Shown: one piece after another, positions 15,137-23,927 of the stretch
Layout of the letters: each line of letters opens with the position of its first letter
Numbering within the stretch: position 1 is the first letter of the stretch
The notes under the pieces: generated by a model
What the model was told of the DNA's origin: nothing
Database searches by the model: none
Seen by the model: the letters and a program-made list of their open reading frames with translations, nothing else
Origin: an uncultured Flavobacteriales bacterium
GTDB lineage: Bacteria; Bacteroidota; Bacteroidia; Flavobacteriales; Crocinitomicaceae
Assembly: GCA_946482515.1 (NCBI GenBank)
Contig: CAMLRS010000001.1
Span: forward strand, 372,001 to 436,000
Reading direction: 5' to 3'
Length of the DNA: 64,000 bases
Program-made: the position numbers and the translations under genes

Positions 15137-17038
15137 TCAAACCCCTGCCTTCCGGATGATCTCATCCACCACTCCCGGATCGAGCAGCGTAGACGTATCT
15201 CCCAGGCTCGACACATCGCCTTCGGCAATTTTCCGAAGGATGCGTCGCATGATCTTCCCCGAACGGGTTTTCGGCAGGCCGCTTACAAACAGGATCTTTT
15301 CCGGTTGAGCGATCTTACCGATCTCGGCACTTACCGTAGCCGCTACACTGCTCGCAGCAGCCACTTCATCAGCCGGAAGGTGTTCTCCGACCACGAAAGC
15401 ATAGATGGCCTGACCTTTAACCGCATGCGGATAGCCCACCACCGCCGATTCGATCACCAGCTCACTGGTATTGATGGCATTTTCAATTTCGGCTGTTCCA
15501 AAACGGTGACCGGAAACATTGATCACGTCATCGATGCGACCGATGATGCGGTACATGCCGTTCTCATCGCGCTTGGCACCGTCGCCGGTGAAATAATAAC
15601 CATCGTATTGCGAGAAATAAGTCTGACGGCAGCGTTCATGATCGCCATAAGTGGTGCGCAGGATCGACGGCCAGGGTGCTTTGACGCAAAGATAGCCTTC
15701 CACATTCGCCTCGCTGATCTCGTTTCCTTGCTGATCGAGCAATACCGGCTGGATGCCCGGCAACGGATAACCTGCAAAGGTCGGTTTCAAAGGAGAAAGA
15801 TTGCCCAAACCGGAAATCATAATACCACCCGTTTCGGTTTGCCACCAGTTGTCGACGATCGGGCAGCGTTCTTTACCAACCAGGTGATGGTACCAGTGCC
15901 ACGCTTCTTCGTTGATCGGCTCGCCCACTGTTCCCAGTACTTTGAGTGAGCTGAGATCGTGGCGGGTGACGAAGCTTTCTTCAAATGCCATCAGTGAACG
16001 AATAGCCGTTGGTGCGGTGAGGAATTGGTTCACCTTATATTTCTCAACGGTTTGCCAGAAACGTCCGGCGTCGGGATAAGTCGGAATGCCTTCAAACAAA
16101 ATGGTGGTTGCCCCGGTTAGCAGCGGACCGTAAATGATGTACGAATGCCCGGTGATCCAGCCTATATCGGCCGTACACCAGTAAATATCGTTTTCTTCGT
16201 ATTGGTACACATTCTCGAACGTGTAAGCCGTATAGACCATATAACCGCCGCAGGTATGCACCACGCCTTTCGGTTTCCCGGTCGAGCCGGAAGTGTACAG
16301 AATGAACAGCGGATCTTCGGCATCCATCATTTCAGCCGGACAAACAACGGGCTGGTTCGCGATAAAATCGTTCCACCAGCTATCGCGACCGGTTTTCATG
16401 TCGGCCTGTTTTCCCAAACAATCATATACTACAACGTGTTGAACAGAGCTGTTTTGCAACAAAGCTTCATCGACAGTCGATTTCAACGGCACTTGTTTGG
16501 CACCACGACGCAAGCCATCGGCAGTGATCACCAGTTTCGCATGGGCGTCGTTGATGCGATCGGCCAATGCGGAAGCTGAGAACCCGGCAAAGACAACGGA
16601 ATGAATCGCGCCAATACGCGCACAAGCCATCACAGCGATTGCCAGCTCAGGGATCATCGGCATGTACAAACACACCACATCGCCTTTGCGAACGCCTTTG
16701 GAACGCAGCGCGGTAGCACATTGACACACGGCTTCGAACAATTGCGTATATGTCAGCTGACGATTGGCATCGCCCGGTTCGTTGGGCTCCCAGATAATGG
16801 CTGTTTTATCGCCACGGGTTTCCAGGTGGCGATCCAGCAGGTTTTCGGTAATATTGAGCTTGCCGCCTTTGAACCATTCGACTTTCGGCTCGGAAAAATT
16901 CCATTCGAGCGTCTTGTGCCAGGGCTGCATCCAGCGAAATGTGCCGGCAACATCCGACCAGAACGCGGCCGGATCGGCGATACTTGCTGCATATGTTGCC
17001 TTATAATCGTCAAAAGAAGTAATCTTCAGCGTGCTCAT
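15137..17038 (-). CDS. acs: Acetate--CoA ligase (acetyl-CoA synthetase)
   Basis: A 633-residue AMP-forming synthetase, of normal length for the family. Adenylation motifs: the P-loop YTSGSTGKPKGVVHT, the A4/A5 region WWQTETGGIMISG, the hinge YFTGDGAKRDENG, and the C-terminal catalytic lysine in KTRSGKIMRRILRKI, the site usually controlled by acetylation. The acetate-pocket signature VYTAYTFENVYQYEENDIYW is also present. The enzyme converts acetate, ATP and CoA to acetyl-CoA in the cytoplasm. A -7-like box (TATATTTA, 17069-17076, minus strand) lies 30 bases upstream. It is monocistronic, separated from the upstream protease gene by a terminator. Confidence 0.95.
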   Translation of the reverse strand: MSTLKITSFDDYKATYAASIADPAAFWSDVAGTFRWMQPWHKTLEWNFSEPKVEWFKGGKLNITENLLDRHLETRGDKTAIIWEPNEPGDANRQLTYTQLFEAVCQCATALRSKGVRKGDVVCLYMPMIPELAIAVMACARIGAIHSVVFAGFSASALADRINDAHAKLVITADGLRRGAKQVPLKSTVDEALLQNSSVQHVVVYDCLGKQADMKTGRDSWWNDFIANQPVVCPAEMMDAEDPLFILYTSGSTGKPKGVVHTCGGYMVYTAYTFENVYQYEENDIYWCTADIGWITGHSYIIYGPLLTGATTILFEGIPTYPDAGRFWQTVEKYKVNQFLTAPTAIRSLMAFEESFVTRHDLSSLKVLGTVGEPINEEAWHWYHHLVGKERCPIVDNWWQTETGGIMISGLGNLSPLKPTFAGYPLPGIQPVLLDQQGNEISEANVEGYLCVKAPWPSILRTTYGDHERCRQTYFSQYDGYYFTGDGAKRDENGMYRIIGRIDDVINVSGHRFGTAEIENAINTSELVIESAVVGYPHAVKGQAIYAFVVGEHLPADEVAAASSVAATVSAEIGKIAQPEKILFVSGLPKTRSGKIMRRILRKIAEGDVSSLGDTSTLLDPGVVDEIIRKAGV

Positions 17039-17068
17039 GTGTGCTTTTTTCTAATCTGTGGAACAGGC

Positions 17069-17076
17069 TAAATATA
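17069..17076 (-). promoter_or_regulatory. -7-like box of acs
   Basis: TATATTTA on the minus strand, one mismatch from TAnnTTTG, 30 bases before the acs start codon and just past the terminator of the upstream gene. Confidence 0.35.
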
Positions 17077-17127
17077 CGCGAATCGGGCGAAATGGCTGTT
17101 AAATCCGTGTTCAGACCGGAGGGAAAT

Positions 17128-17161
17128 AAAAAACGTCCCGGCCAATGTCCGGAACGTTTTT
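17128..17161 (-). terminator. Terminator of the M43 protease gene
   Basis: Hairpin AAAACGT-c-CCGG / CCGG-a-ACGTTTT with a 7-base loop, flanked by A-run and T-run so that it can work in both directions. It lies between the protease stop and the acs promoter. Confidence 0.75.
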
Positions 17162-17182
17162 AGTAGCAGTGTGTGTGGTTAA

Positions 17183-18478
17183 TTACTGTGCGACAGTAAT
17201 GCGTTGTTGCGACTGCAAGCCGTTCGGATATTCGACCTGCAGGATATAAACTCCTGAAGTAAGTGAATTCAATTCAATGCTGGTGGTGGTTCCGGTAAGT
17301 GTTTGGGTCAGCAATTTTCTGCCGTCCAGATCATAGACGTTCAATCGTTGCATCTGGTTGGCTGAACTGATTGTTAAATGATCTGCCGTAGGATTCGGAT
17401 AGCAGGAGAACAGCGCTACATTTTCAGTGACACCCAAAGCAGGATTGTCGTGAACGAGGTCCCAGCGCTGATCGCCCAGCACACCTTCCATCAGATCGCG
17501 CTGACCTTTTGTGAAGGAATTCTGGCAGGTTTCAGCCGAATAATCCATAAAGTTCTCGATCATATCGTGCAGGTTGGTGCCCGCGATGTTGTCCATACAG
17601 GTATTTTTTGCCTCGTCGCAATCCTGCTGGGATGCACCTGCTGCGCCCGGTGTATCGTCGATACCGTCGCTGCCTGAGCAATCGTCCTCATCGCCCCAGA
17701 TGTGGCGCAGACCGAGGTAATGTCCTACTTCGTGTGAAGCTGTACGGCCAAGAATATCATAGCCCGGCAAACCAATCGGGTTGTTGCTTCCTACTACCTG
17801 GTATTGCAGCACAACGCCATCACCGAGATCTTCGATTCCCGCACCACCCGGCCAGTTCGGCAGATCAGCAGGAGGCGTGGCGTAACCAAGAAGAAGCGCG
17901 TTGCCGTTAACAGACATATCGCACACCCAGATATTCAGGTAGTGCGCCTGGTCCCAGGCATCGTGACCGCCTTCGGCAGTGGATTTTACTTTTTCCACGT
18001 CTGAGAAATCGCCGAAGAAGATATTAAAGCTTCCAAACGAGGCCGTATTGGTCTGCGTACGGGTAATTCCAGTAGTCGGGTTGCCGTCCGGATCGACCGC
18101 TGCCATTACAAAACGGATGCGTGTTGAACCGGCTACCGGCTGGAATTCAGCACGCATATTTACTGTATCGGCATTCTCACGCGCGTAATCCGCATTCAAG
18201 ATTTCAAGCTGGTTCTGAATTACTTCATCGGCCAGGTTTTCCTGTGGCGTATTGTAGACAACATGGAACACCACCGGAATGGTCAGGATGTCGCGCGTTG
18301 GCTCTGCATTGGTACCCAACTCTTTTGCCGAGTTAAAGGCATTGTCGATGGCTTGCTTATAACCAGGGAATTGTTGTTCGCGGTAGTCGATCAGTTCTTT
18401 TGTAAGGCATTTATGAATGGTCTGGGCGTTAAGGGAAATACCGCAAAACAGCATTGCGGGGAGAATGAGGTGTTTCAT
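17183..18478 (-). CDS. Secreted M43 (pappalysin-type) metalloprotease with T9SS sorting domain
   Basis: A 431-residue protein. The signal peptide is MKHLILPAMLFCGISLNAQ. The catalytic zinc motif HEVGHYLGLRH and the downstream Met-turn ENFMDYS identify family M43. The C-terminal 75 residues (FSCYPNPTADHLTIS, VYDLDGRKLL, LTSGVYILQVE) form a type A T9SS sorting domain. The start at 18478 is chosen because it gives the signal peptide; the frame stays open 31 codons further upstream. Secretion across the outer membrane by T9SS is inferred. It is a distant paralogue of the two larger M43 proteins at 28-33 kb but lacks their PKD and adhesin-like middle. Confidence 0.92.
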   Translation of the reverse strand: MKHLILPAMLFCGISLNAQTIHKCLTKELIDYREQQFPGYKQAIDNAFNSAKELGTNAEPTRDILTIPVVFHVVYNTPQENLADEVIQNQLEILNADYARENADTVNMRAEFQPVAGSTRIRFVMAAVDPDGNPTTGITRTQTNTASFGSFNIFFGDFSDVEKVKSTAEGGHDAWDQAHYLNIWVCDMSVNGNALLLGYATPPADLPNWPGGAGIEDLGDGVVLQYQVVGSNNPIGLPGYDILGRTASHEVGHYLGLRHIWGDEDDCSGSDGIDDTPGAAGASQQDCDEAKNTCMDNIAGTNLHDMIENFMDYSAETCQNSFTKGQRDLMEGVLGDQRWDLVHDNPALGVTENVALFSCYPNPTADHLTISSANQMQRLNVYDLDGRKLLTQTLTGTTTSIELNSLTSGVYILQVEYPNGLQSQQRITVAQ

Positions 18479-18665
18479 GTTTTCGCGTTTAGTTTTTAGC
18501 TCACCCAAGTTAGGGAAGCGGCTTGTCTTTTTTTGCAAAAATGGGGATGACCGGTTATTGTACTCCATCAACGGTAAACATGGGATTATTTATTCGTTAA
18601 AAAAACTCAAAACGGTTAGAGGGGCTCAGTTTAATATCGATATTGGTATAGATAACTTCCACGCC

Positions 18666-19331
18666 ATGACGCGCTATAAAGTACGCATCTACCCTAACAA
18701 GAAGTCACCCAAGCTGTTCCGGAACAAACTGCTGGAGCTGCTCACCCGGACTCACCCGCTTATCATCACAGGTATGTACCTTTTTATCGGGTTTTTCCTG
18801 ATTTATGTCTTCCTGTCATGGAACCCGCATATTTCGGTCTGGGCTATAACGGGCGTACTCGCCCTCGGTGTCTTCAGCTGGACGTTTGCCGAATATTTAA
18901 TGCATCGTTTCCTGTACCATAAGCTACACGATGCGACTTTCAGCAGCGGTTTTCAGTATGTGCTTCACGGGATTCACCACGAATATCCGAATGACGATGA
19001 ACGACTGGTGCTTCCTCCGCTCCCGTCGCTGATCCTCGCCGCGGTTTTCCTGGGATTGTTCTACCTCATGATGCACGACTGGTCTTTCATTTTCGGAACC
19101 GGTTTCTTGTTCGGCTACCTGTTCTACATGAACATCCACGTCTGTGTTCACCGTTTCGAAGCACCGAAACACTTCAATTTCTGGTGGCGGCACCATGCGA
19201 TCCATCACTTCCAGCAGCACGATCGTGCGTTTGGGGTGACCACTTCGCTGTGGGACCGCGTTTTCGGCACCATGCCCGAACCGATGCGTAAAACCGTCGA
19301 GATCGAAATACAGCGCCTGAAGAAAGATTAA
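18666..19331 (+). CDS. Fatty acid hydroxylase superfamily membrane protein
   Basis: A 221-residue integral membrane di-iron protein. The eight-His motif set is visible: EYLMHRFLYHKLHD, LHGIHHEYPND, NIHVCVHRFE and WWRHHAIHHFQQHD, arranged around four hydrophobic segments. This is the pattern of the sterol desaturase/fatty acid 2-hydroxylase family (PF04116), close to FA2H-type enzymes that hydroxylate the alpha carbon of acyl chains, for example of sphingolipids or ornithine lipids in Bacteroidota. The ATG at 18666 gives the normal N-terminus. A palindrome with a T-run follows the stop. Confidence 0.9.
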   Translation: MTRYKVRIYPNKKSPKLFRNKLLELLTRTHPLIITGMYLFIGFFLIYVFLSWNPHISVWAITGVLALGVFSWTFAEYLMHRFLYHKLHDATFSSGFQYVLHGIHHEYPNDDERLVLPPLPSLILAAVFLGLFYLMMHDWSFIFGTGFLFGYLFYMNIHVCVHRFEAPKHFNFWWRHHAIHHFQQHDRAFGVTTSLWDRVFGTMPEPMRKTVEIEIQRLKKD

Positions 19332-19350
19332 TCTTTGACTTCAGGACCTG

Positions 19351-19371
19351 CCTGTCGGCAGACAGGTTTTT
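19351..19371 (+). terminator. Terminator after the hydroxylase gene
   Basis: CCTGTC, loop GGCA, GACAGG, then five T. It is a perfect 6-bp stem, extendable upstream by CCTG, and belongs to a palindrome type (CCTGTC/GACAGG) that may itself be a mobile unit. Confidence 0.55.
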
Positions 19372-19449
19372 AGGACTTTAGGATATTAAGATCTACCTGT
19401 TGTCTTAAAGTCTAATCCCGGGAAGCGGTCGGTCAACCCGATAAATCCT

Positions 19450-19457
19450 TATTTTTG
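19450..19457 (+). promoter_or_regulatory. -7 box of gpsA
   Basis: TATTTTTG ending 11 bases before the gpsA ATG at 19469. If used, the mRNA would have a leader of only a few bases. Confidence 0.45.
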
Positions 19458-19468
19458 CTCCATCAGCT

Positions 19469-20470
19469 ATGGAGAAACGAAAGAAAACGGTCGCTGTTAT
19501 TGGTGGTGGAAGCTGGGCTACGGCATTGGTTAAAATCCTGTGCAACAACCTTGAACTGGTGAACTGGTACATGCGGAATGAAGACGCTGTTCAGCACATC
19601 CGGCAATACCGCCACAACCCGACTTACCTGCAATCGGTTGAGTTCGATCTGTCGAAGATCAATGTCAGCACCGACCTGCAGGCCATTATCCGTTCCTCCG
19701 ATATCATCATTATTGCCACGCCGTCTGCTTTCCTCGTGAAGCTGTTCGAAGGCATTCCTGCCGACCTGTTCAAAGGAAAGATCGTTTACTCGGCTGTAAA
19801 AGGGATCGTTCCCGAATACAATGCCATTCCGGCGCGCTTCATCCACAAAACCTTCGGAACGCCATACAGCGCCATTGGGATCATTTGCGGACCGTGTCAT
19901 GCGGAAGAAGTAGCACTCGAGCGCCTTTCCTACCTGACGATTGCCTGCCAGAAGGAACAGGCCGCACAGGAAATGGCCGATCTGCTGACCTGCCGTTACA
20001 TTAAAACCACCGTTTCCGACGATCTTTTCGGAACTGAATTATCGGCCGTTCTCAAGAACGTGTACGCACTGGCTTCCGGGATTTGTTCCGGTCTGGGCTA
20101 CGGCGATAACTTCCAGTCGGTACTGATCGCCAACGCCATCCAGGAAATCGAGAATTTCATCGATGAAGTAAGCCCGATTCACCGCGATGTCAAATCGAGC
20201 GCCTACCTTGGCGACTTACTCGTAACAGCCTATTCCAAGTTCTCGCGCAACCGCACGTTCGGTTTCATGATCGGGAAAGGCTATTCGGTCAAAACAGCCC
20301 AACTGGAGATGGAAATGATCGCCGAAGGTTATTATGCTACCAAATGTGTGCACGAGATCAACAAAAAGTTCCAGGTCGATATGCCAATCCTCGAAGCCGT
20401 TCACAACATCCTTTATGAGAAGATCTCGCCAGTAATCGAGATGAAAATCCTGAGCGACAAGCTGACGTAA
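19469..20470 (+). CDS. gpsA: Glycerol-3-phosphate dehydrogenase [NAD(P)+]
   Basis: A 333-residue enzyme. The N-terminal dinucleotide-binding loop is VAVIGGGSWATALVKIL. Further family signatures are SAVKGIVPE, GPCHAEEVAL (substrate site), the conserved lysine of AVLKNVYALASGICSGLGYGDN and the C-terminal domain block YLGDLLVTAYSKFSRNRTFG. It reduces dihydroxyacetone phosphate to sn-glycerol-3-phosphate for phospholipid synthesis in the cytoplasm. Length and motif order are normal. It stands alone and converges with the AraC gene across an inverted repeat. Confidence 0.95.
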   Translation: MEKRKKTVAVIGGGSWATALVKILCNNLELVNWYMRNEDAVQHIRQYRHNPTYLQSVEFDLSKINVSTDLQAIIRSSDIIIIATPSAFLVKLFEGIPADLFKGKIVYSAVKGIVPEYNAIPARFIHKTFGTPYSAIGIICGPCHAEEVALERLSYLTIACQKEQAAQEMADLLTCRYIKTTVSDDLFGTELSAVLKNVYALASGICSGLGYGDNFQSVLIANAIQEIENFIDEVSPIHRDVKSSAYLGDLLVTAYSKFSRNRTFGFMIGKGYSVKTAQLEMEMIAEGYYATKCVHEINKKFQVDMPILEAVHNILYEKISPVIEMKILSDKLT

Positions 20471-20536
20471 TGCTTGATTTTGGAGGTTTGATGTTTGATG
20501 AGGCTTAGGGAATTTATCGCTGCTTCCAAAAGCTAA

Positions 20537-20607
20537 AATTATCAATGATAAATTAGGAATTATCAAGTGGCTACGCCTTGATAATTGATCATTGCTAATT
20601 CCTAATT
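20537..20607. repeat. AT-rich inverted repeat between convergent genes
   Basis: AATTATCAAG (20558-20567) and CTTGATAATT (20577-20586) form a perfect 10-bp stem over a 9-base loop. Outer copies of ATTAGGAATT and AATTCCTAAT extend the structure. A related unit lies at 23968-24007. It may act as a bidirectional terminator for gpsA and the AraC gene, or be a repeat element. Confidence 0.5.
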
Positions 20608-21472
20608 ACTCCCTGTACTTCTCCCTGAAATCCCGCGGCGTTTCGCCTGTTTGCTGCTTGAATACCCGTGAAAAGTAGGCGTATTCCTCGAAGCCGAGCT
20701 TATCGGCAATTTCTTTCATCGACCATTCCTGTCCGCTGAGCAAACGCTTGGCTTCCAATACAACGCGAGCTATGATCATTTCACCAAAGCTCATTCCGTA
20801 ACAGCTGCGGCAGATCCGGTTCAGGTGGCGCACACTCACATGCAACTGTCCGGCATAGAATTCCGGTGAACGTTCGGACAGGTAGTGTTCTTCAATCAAC
20901 TGGTCGAGCGGCGTGCAATAACGTGCATACGGCGTTGGTGTCATTGGCTCTTCGGGGCAAATCCGGGCGGTATCGATGTAAAAGCCGTGGAGAAGACTGC
21001 CCGCTTTGCGGTATTTGTAGCGCTGTTCGGAAGTGTATTCCCGGTAGATTTCTCCTAGCTGCCGGTCAAAGTCGGTGGTTTGCAACTCGTCCAGCTGAAG
21101 GTATTCCTGCTGATCGCGTGTCCGGAAAAAAGGAAATTCTTCGGGTTGGTGCTGCGTACAGTAACGGTGGAAGAAGGCTTGTGAATGGAACAGGATGCGT
21201 CCTTCCGCCGGTATGCTAAATGTCCAATGGTGCGTTTGTCCCGGTCGCAGGAAAAACAACGCGCCCGGTTTCACCGGATACCGCCTGAAGTTGATCTCAT
21301 GCCAGCCCTCGCCTTCGGTAAAAAGAATGCTCAGGTAGAAATCGTGCTTGTGCGGCACCATGATGTGGTCGTGGTATTTCCGGAGGTGTTCCGAAAGGTG
21401 ATTCATGTAAAACTCCTGTTCGGCGCCCTGCTCGTCAAATTGATGGATCGAAAGGATGGGGAAGTTTTCCAT
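20606..21472 (-). CDS. AraC family transcriptional regulator
   Basis: A protein of 288 residues from the ATG at 21472; an ATG four codons earlier (21484) is equally possible. The N-terminal cupin-like sensing domain contains HKHDFYLSILFTEGEGWHEIN and PGALFFLRPGQTHHW. The C-terminal DNA-binding domain has both AraC helix-turn-helix units (SPEFYAGQLHVSVRHLNRIC and the second, SMKEIADKLGFEEYAYFSRV followed by FKQQTGETPRDFR). It probably senses a small ligand and regulates unlinked genes. The divergent neighbour is the DUF983 gene, about 95 bases away; the two may share a control region. Confidence 0.92.
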   Translation of the reverse strand: MENFPILSIHQFDEQGAEQEFYMNHLSEHLRKYHDHIMVPHKHDFYLSILFTEGEGWHEINFRRYPVKPGALFFLRPGQTHHWTFSIPAEGRILFHSQAFFHRYCTQHQPEEFPFFRTRDQQEYLQLDELQTTDFDRQLGEIYREYTSEQRYKYRKAGSLLHGFYIDTARICPEEPMTPTPYARYCTPLDQLIEEHYLSERSPEFYAGQLHVSVRHLNRICRSCYGMSFGEMIIARVVLEAKRLLSGQEWSMKEIADKLGFEEYAYFSRVFKQQTGETPRDFREKYRE

Positions 21473-21566
21473 ACAGCAAATCACGATAAAATGTCCGTAT
21501 AATACAAGTTATAGACTATTTTATGTAACAGCGAACCACCTTATATATTTTAACTTTACTAAAAAA

Positions 21567-21908
21567 ATGAACATGTTTGCTCCCATCACAACCGGTAAAT
21601 GTCCTAAATGTGAAAAAGGTGAAATCTTCGCCAATACCGGCAACATTTTTCTGATGCGCATTCCGAAAATGCACACACATTGCAGCGAATGCGGCTATGC
21701 GTTTGAGAAAGAGCCTGGATATTTCCTGGGTGCGATGTACGTGAGCTACGCGCTGACGGTGATTGAAATGCTGACCTTGTTTTTCCTCACCTTCTGGCTG
21801 GTTCCGCTGTGGGCGTTCTTTGTGATCATCTTTGGCGGCTTGCTGCTGTTCAGCTTCTTCAATTACCGCGTCTCCCGCATTATCTGGATCCGCTTGTTCC
21901 CTTATTAG
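21567..21908 (+). CDS. DUF983 membrane protein
   Basis: A 113-residue protein with an N-terminal zinc-ribbon-like pair of knuckles (GKCPKCEKGEIF and HCSECGYAF), the PGYFLGAMYVSYALTV signature of DUF983, and two membrane helices (MLTLFFLTFWLVPLWAFF and VIIFGGLLLFSFF). The family is small, widespread and uncharacterised. The ATG at 21567 is chosen over an upstream in-frame start at 21456 because it gives the normal N-terminus; a -7-like TAACTTTA sits at 21551-21558. A long hairpin follows the stop. Confidence 0.85.
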   Translation: MNMFAPITTGKCPKCEKGEIFANTGNIFLMRIPKMHTHCSECGYAFEKEPGYFLGAMYVSYALTVIEMLTLFFLTFWLVPLWAFFVIIFGGLLLFSFFNYRVSRIIWIRLFPY

Positions 21909-21917
21909 ATCAAATGA

Positions 21918-21977
21918 AAAAAGGATCATTCATTCCACCCAGGCATCCAGTCCTGATTAAAATGAATGATCCTTTTT
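21918..21977 (+). terminator. Long inverted repeat after the DUF983 gene
   Basis: AAAAAGGATCATTCATT (21918-21934) and its exact complement AATGAATGATCCTTTTT (21961-21977) form a 17-bp stem with a 26-base loop, ending in T5. It probably terminates transcription, although the loop is unusually long. Confidence 0.6.
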
Positions 21978-22040
21978 ACTTACCTAAACCCCATTTTTGC
22001 ATTTGGGGTAAACTATTTAAAAAAGCGAAATCTGCATTTC

Positions 22041-22197
22041 AGAGGTTTGGAAACGCCATTAAAAAATTGGACCTCCCATTATCAGGAAGTTTGTCGCACC
22101 TTTGTTTCGCACACCAAAGGATACGATAAAATTATAGATATGGTATACCTTAAACCTCTAAATCAATGAAGGCCTTTATATAGGGCCTTTTTTTATT
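22041..22197 (+). ncRNA. Candidate small RNA in the DUF983-rplY gap
   Basis: This 454-base gap (21909-22362) has no convincing gene. Within it, a -7-like CACCTTTG (22097-22104) is followed about 65 bases later by a clear terminator (AAGGCC/GGCCTT stem and T7, 22168-22195), delimiting a transcript of roughly 85 bases. AGAGGTTT (22041-22048) and AAACCTCT (22152-22159) can also pair. A nine-codon ORF (MVYLKPLNQ, 22140-22169) ends at the terminator stem. Whether it is an RNA gene or a tiny ORF cannot be settled from sequence alone. Confidence 0.35.
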
Positions 22198-22312
22198 TTA
22201 TGCCCTTACATCCGTTCGGATATGGACAAAGATGTGCTAACGGCCCGAGCTTCGTTTTACATGACTTTCCGGAAATGTTACATGATTTCACTTTTCCAAT
22301 TTTTGGCGGAAA

Positions 22313-22341
22313 CAAAAAAACCGGCCTCAAAGAGACCGGTT
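22313..22341 (-). terminator. Terminator of prs-rplY
   Basis: AACCGG and CCGGTT arms around an 11-base loop; on the minus strand the hairpin is followed by a T-run (seven A on the plus strand). It lies 22 bases past the rplY stop. Confidence 0.75.
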
Positions 22342-22362
22342 CTGAGCTGAATCAGCTGTTTC

Positions 22363-22959
22363 TTATGCTTCTTCTTCCTCCTCGTCGTCACCTTCGGCTG
22401 CCTTGGATGCACCACGAGCCATTTTAACGGAAACAACAACGGCGCTTTTCGCGTCAACGAATTTTACTCCTGGCGAAGATGCCTCGAGGTCACCTACACG
22501 GATCGACTGACCGATACGCAGTTTGGTAATGTCAACAACGATTGCCTCTGGAAGATCGCCTGGCAATGCAATAACTTTCAAACGACGGAATACCTGCAAC
22601 AGCTTACCTCCGGCCATTACACCGCGGGAAGAACCTGTAACACGAACCGGCAAAGCTACTTTAACCGGCTTCTTGTCGTCCAGCTCGAGGAAATCGATGT
22701 GAACGATTTTGTCCGTAATCGGGTTTTGCTGCAATTCCTGTACGATTGCTTTTGCTTTTTTCCCGTCAATGTCCAGCTCTACCTGGAATACATCCGGGTT
22801 GAAAATCAATTTCTCTGCAGCAAGAGTAGTGATGGAGAAATGGGTTTGTGTACCGCCACCGTAAAGTACGCAAGGAACTTGTCCTGCATCTCTTACTGCT
22901 TTAGCATCCTTTTTCCCTACGTTCGCGCGAGGCGAACCGCTCAATTGTGATACTTTCAT
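22363..22959 (-). CDS. rplY: 50S ribosomal protein L25, CTC (long) form
   Basis: A 198-residue protein made of the 5S-rRNA-binding L25 domain (KKDAKAVRDAGQVPCVLYGG, QNPITDKIVHIDFLELDD) followed by the TL5/CTC beta domain (GVMAGGKLLQVFRRLKV, LPGDLPEAIVVDITKLRIG) and an acidic tail (EGDDEEEEEA). It binds 5S rRNA in the large ribosomal subunit. It starts nine bases after the prs stop, giving the prs-rplY operon common in Bacteroidota and other bacteria. Confidence 0.95.
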   Translation of the reverse strand: MKVSQLSGSPRANVGKKDAKAVRDAGQVPCVLYGGGTQTHFSITTLAAEKLIFNPDVFQVELDIDGKKAKAIVQELQQNPITDKIVHIDFLELDDKKPVKVALPVRVTGSSRGVMAGGKLLQVFRRLKVIALPGDLPEAIVVDITKLRIGQSIRVGDLEASSPGVKFVDAKSAVVVSVKMARGASKAAEGDDEEEEEA

Positions 22960-22968
22960 GATTGTGAT

Positions 22969-23904
22969 TTATGATATGATAAAATGTGTACTGATGGATT
23001 CGTTGTTCACCAAACGACGAATGACGTCGGAGAACAAATCTGCCACGCTCACCACGCGGATTTTAGCGCTTTGCTGTTTCAGCGGAATCGTATCTGTTAC
23101 GATCAGCTCGGTGAGTTTTGAGTTTTCGATGCGCTCGTAAGCCGGACCGGAAAGTACGGCGTGTGTACAGAATGCACGAACGGATTTTGCGCCTTTTTCC
23201 ATGAACAGATCGGCTGCTTTTGTCAGCGTACCAGCTGTGTCGCACATGTCGTCGATCAAGATCACATCCTTCCCGGCAACATCACCGATCACGGTCATTT
23301 CGGCTACTTCGTTGGCTTTCTTGCGGTGTTTGTGGCAAATGGCCAGCGTTGTATTCAGTTTCTTGGCGTAAGAGTTGGCACGCTTGGCGCCTCCTGCATC
23401 CGGTGCTGCCATGATCAGGTTGCCGTTGTCCAGCTTTTCCATTTCGTGGTAGAACAAGGTGGAAGCAAACAAGTGATCAACCGGCACTTCGAAAAATCCC
23501 TGGATCTGATCGGCGTGGAGGTCCATGGTCATCAGACGACTAACGCCGGCTGCCTGCAGCATGTTGGCAACCAGTTTCGCACCGATGGCTACTCTTGGCT
23601 TGTCCTTGCGGTCCTGACGGGCAAATCCGAAGTAAGGGATAACGGCAATGATCTTGCGGGCAGAAGCACGCTTGGCTGCATCGATCATCAACAAGAGCTC
23701 GAACAGGTTTTCTGTTGGCGGCATAGTCGACTGAACGATGAATACATCCTGTCCGCGTACGGTTTCTTCGAAAGAAGGCTGAAATTCGCCATCGCTGAAC
23801 TCCACCACATTCACGTCGCCAAGTGGCGCACCGAACTTAAGGGCGATCTGCTCTGCGAGGACTTGTGAAGCTCTTCCTGCGAAAATTTTGACTCCGGTAG
23901 ACAT
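22969..23904 (-). CDS. prs: Ribose-phosphate pyrophosphokinase (PRPP synthetase)
   Basis: A 311-residue class I PRPP synthetase. Diagnostic sequences are EFSDGEFQPSFEETVRGQDV, the ATP-binding PYFGFARQDRKDKPR, the catalytic DLHADQIQGFFEVPVDHL and the PRPP-binding loop VILIDDMCDTAGTL. It makes PRPP from ribose-5-phosphate and ATP for nucleotide, His, Trp and NAD synthesis. A TATCTTTG -7 box (23928-23935, minus strand) lies 23 bases upstream. It is first in an operon with rplY. Confidence 0.96.
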   Translation of the reverse strand: MSTGVKIFAGRASQVLAEQIALKFGAPLGDVNVVEFSDGEFQPSFEETVRGQDVFIVQSTMPPTENLFELLLMIDAAKRASARKIIAVIPYFGFARQDRKDKPRVAIGAKLVANMLQAAGVSRLMTMDLHADQIQGFFEVPVDHLFASTLFYHEMEKLDNGNLIMAAPDAGGAKRANSYAKKLNTTLAICHKHRKKANEVAEMTVIGDVAGKDVILIDDMCDTAGTLTKAADLFMEKGAKSVRAFCTHAVLSGPAYERIENSKLTELIVTDTIPLKQQSAKIRVVSVADLFSDVIRRLVNNESISTHFIIS

Positions 23905-23927
23905 ATTCCTATTCCTTTTGGGAGCGG

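Noticed and set aside
21909..22362. tRNA or other classical RNA gene in this gap
   Set aside because: No cloverleaf or TPsiC-arm consensus is found; only a candidate small transcript remains.
23161..23868. 235-codon plus-strand frame opposite prs
   Set aside because: prs is unambiguous on the minus strand; this frame has no domain or promoter.
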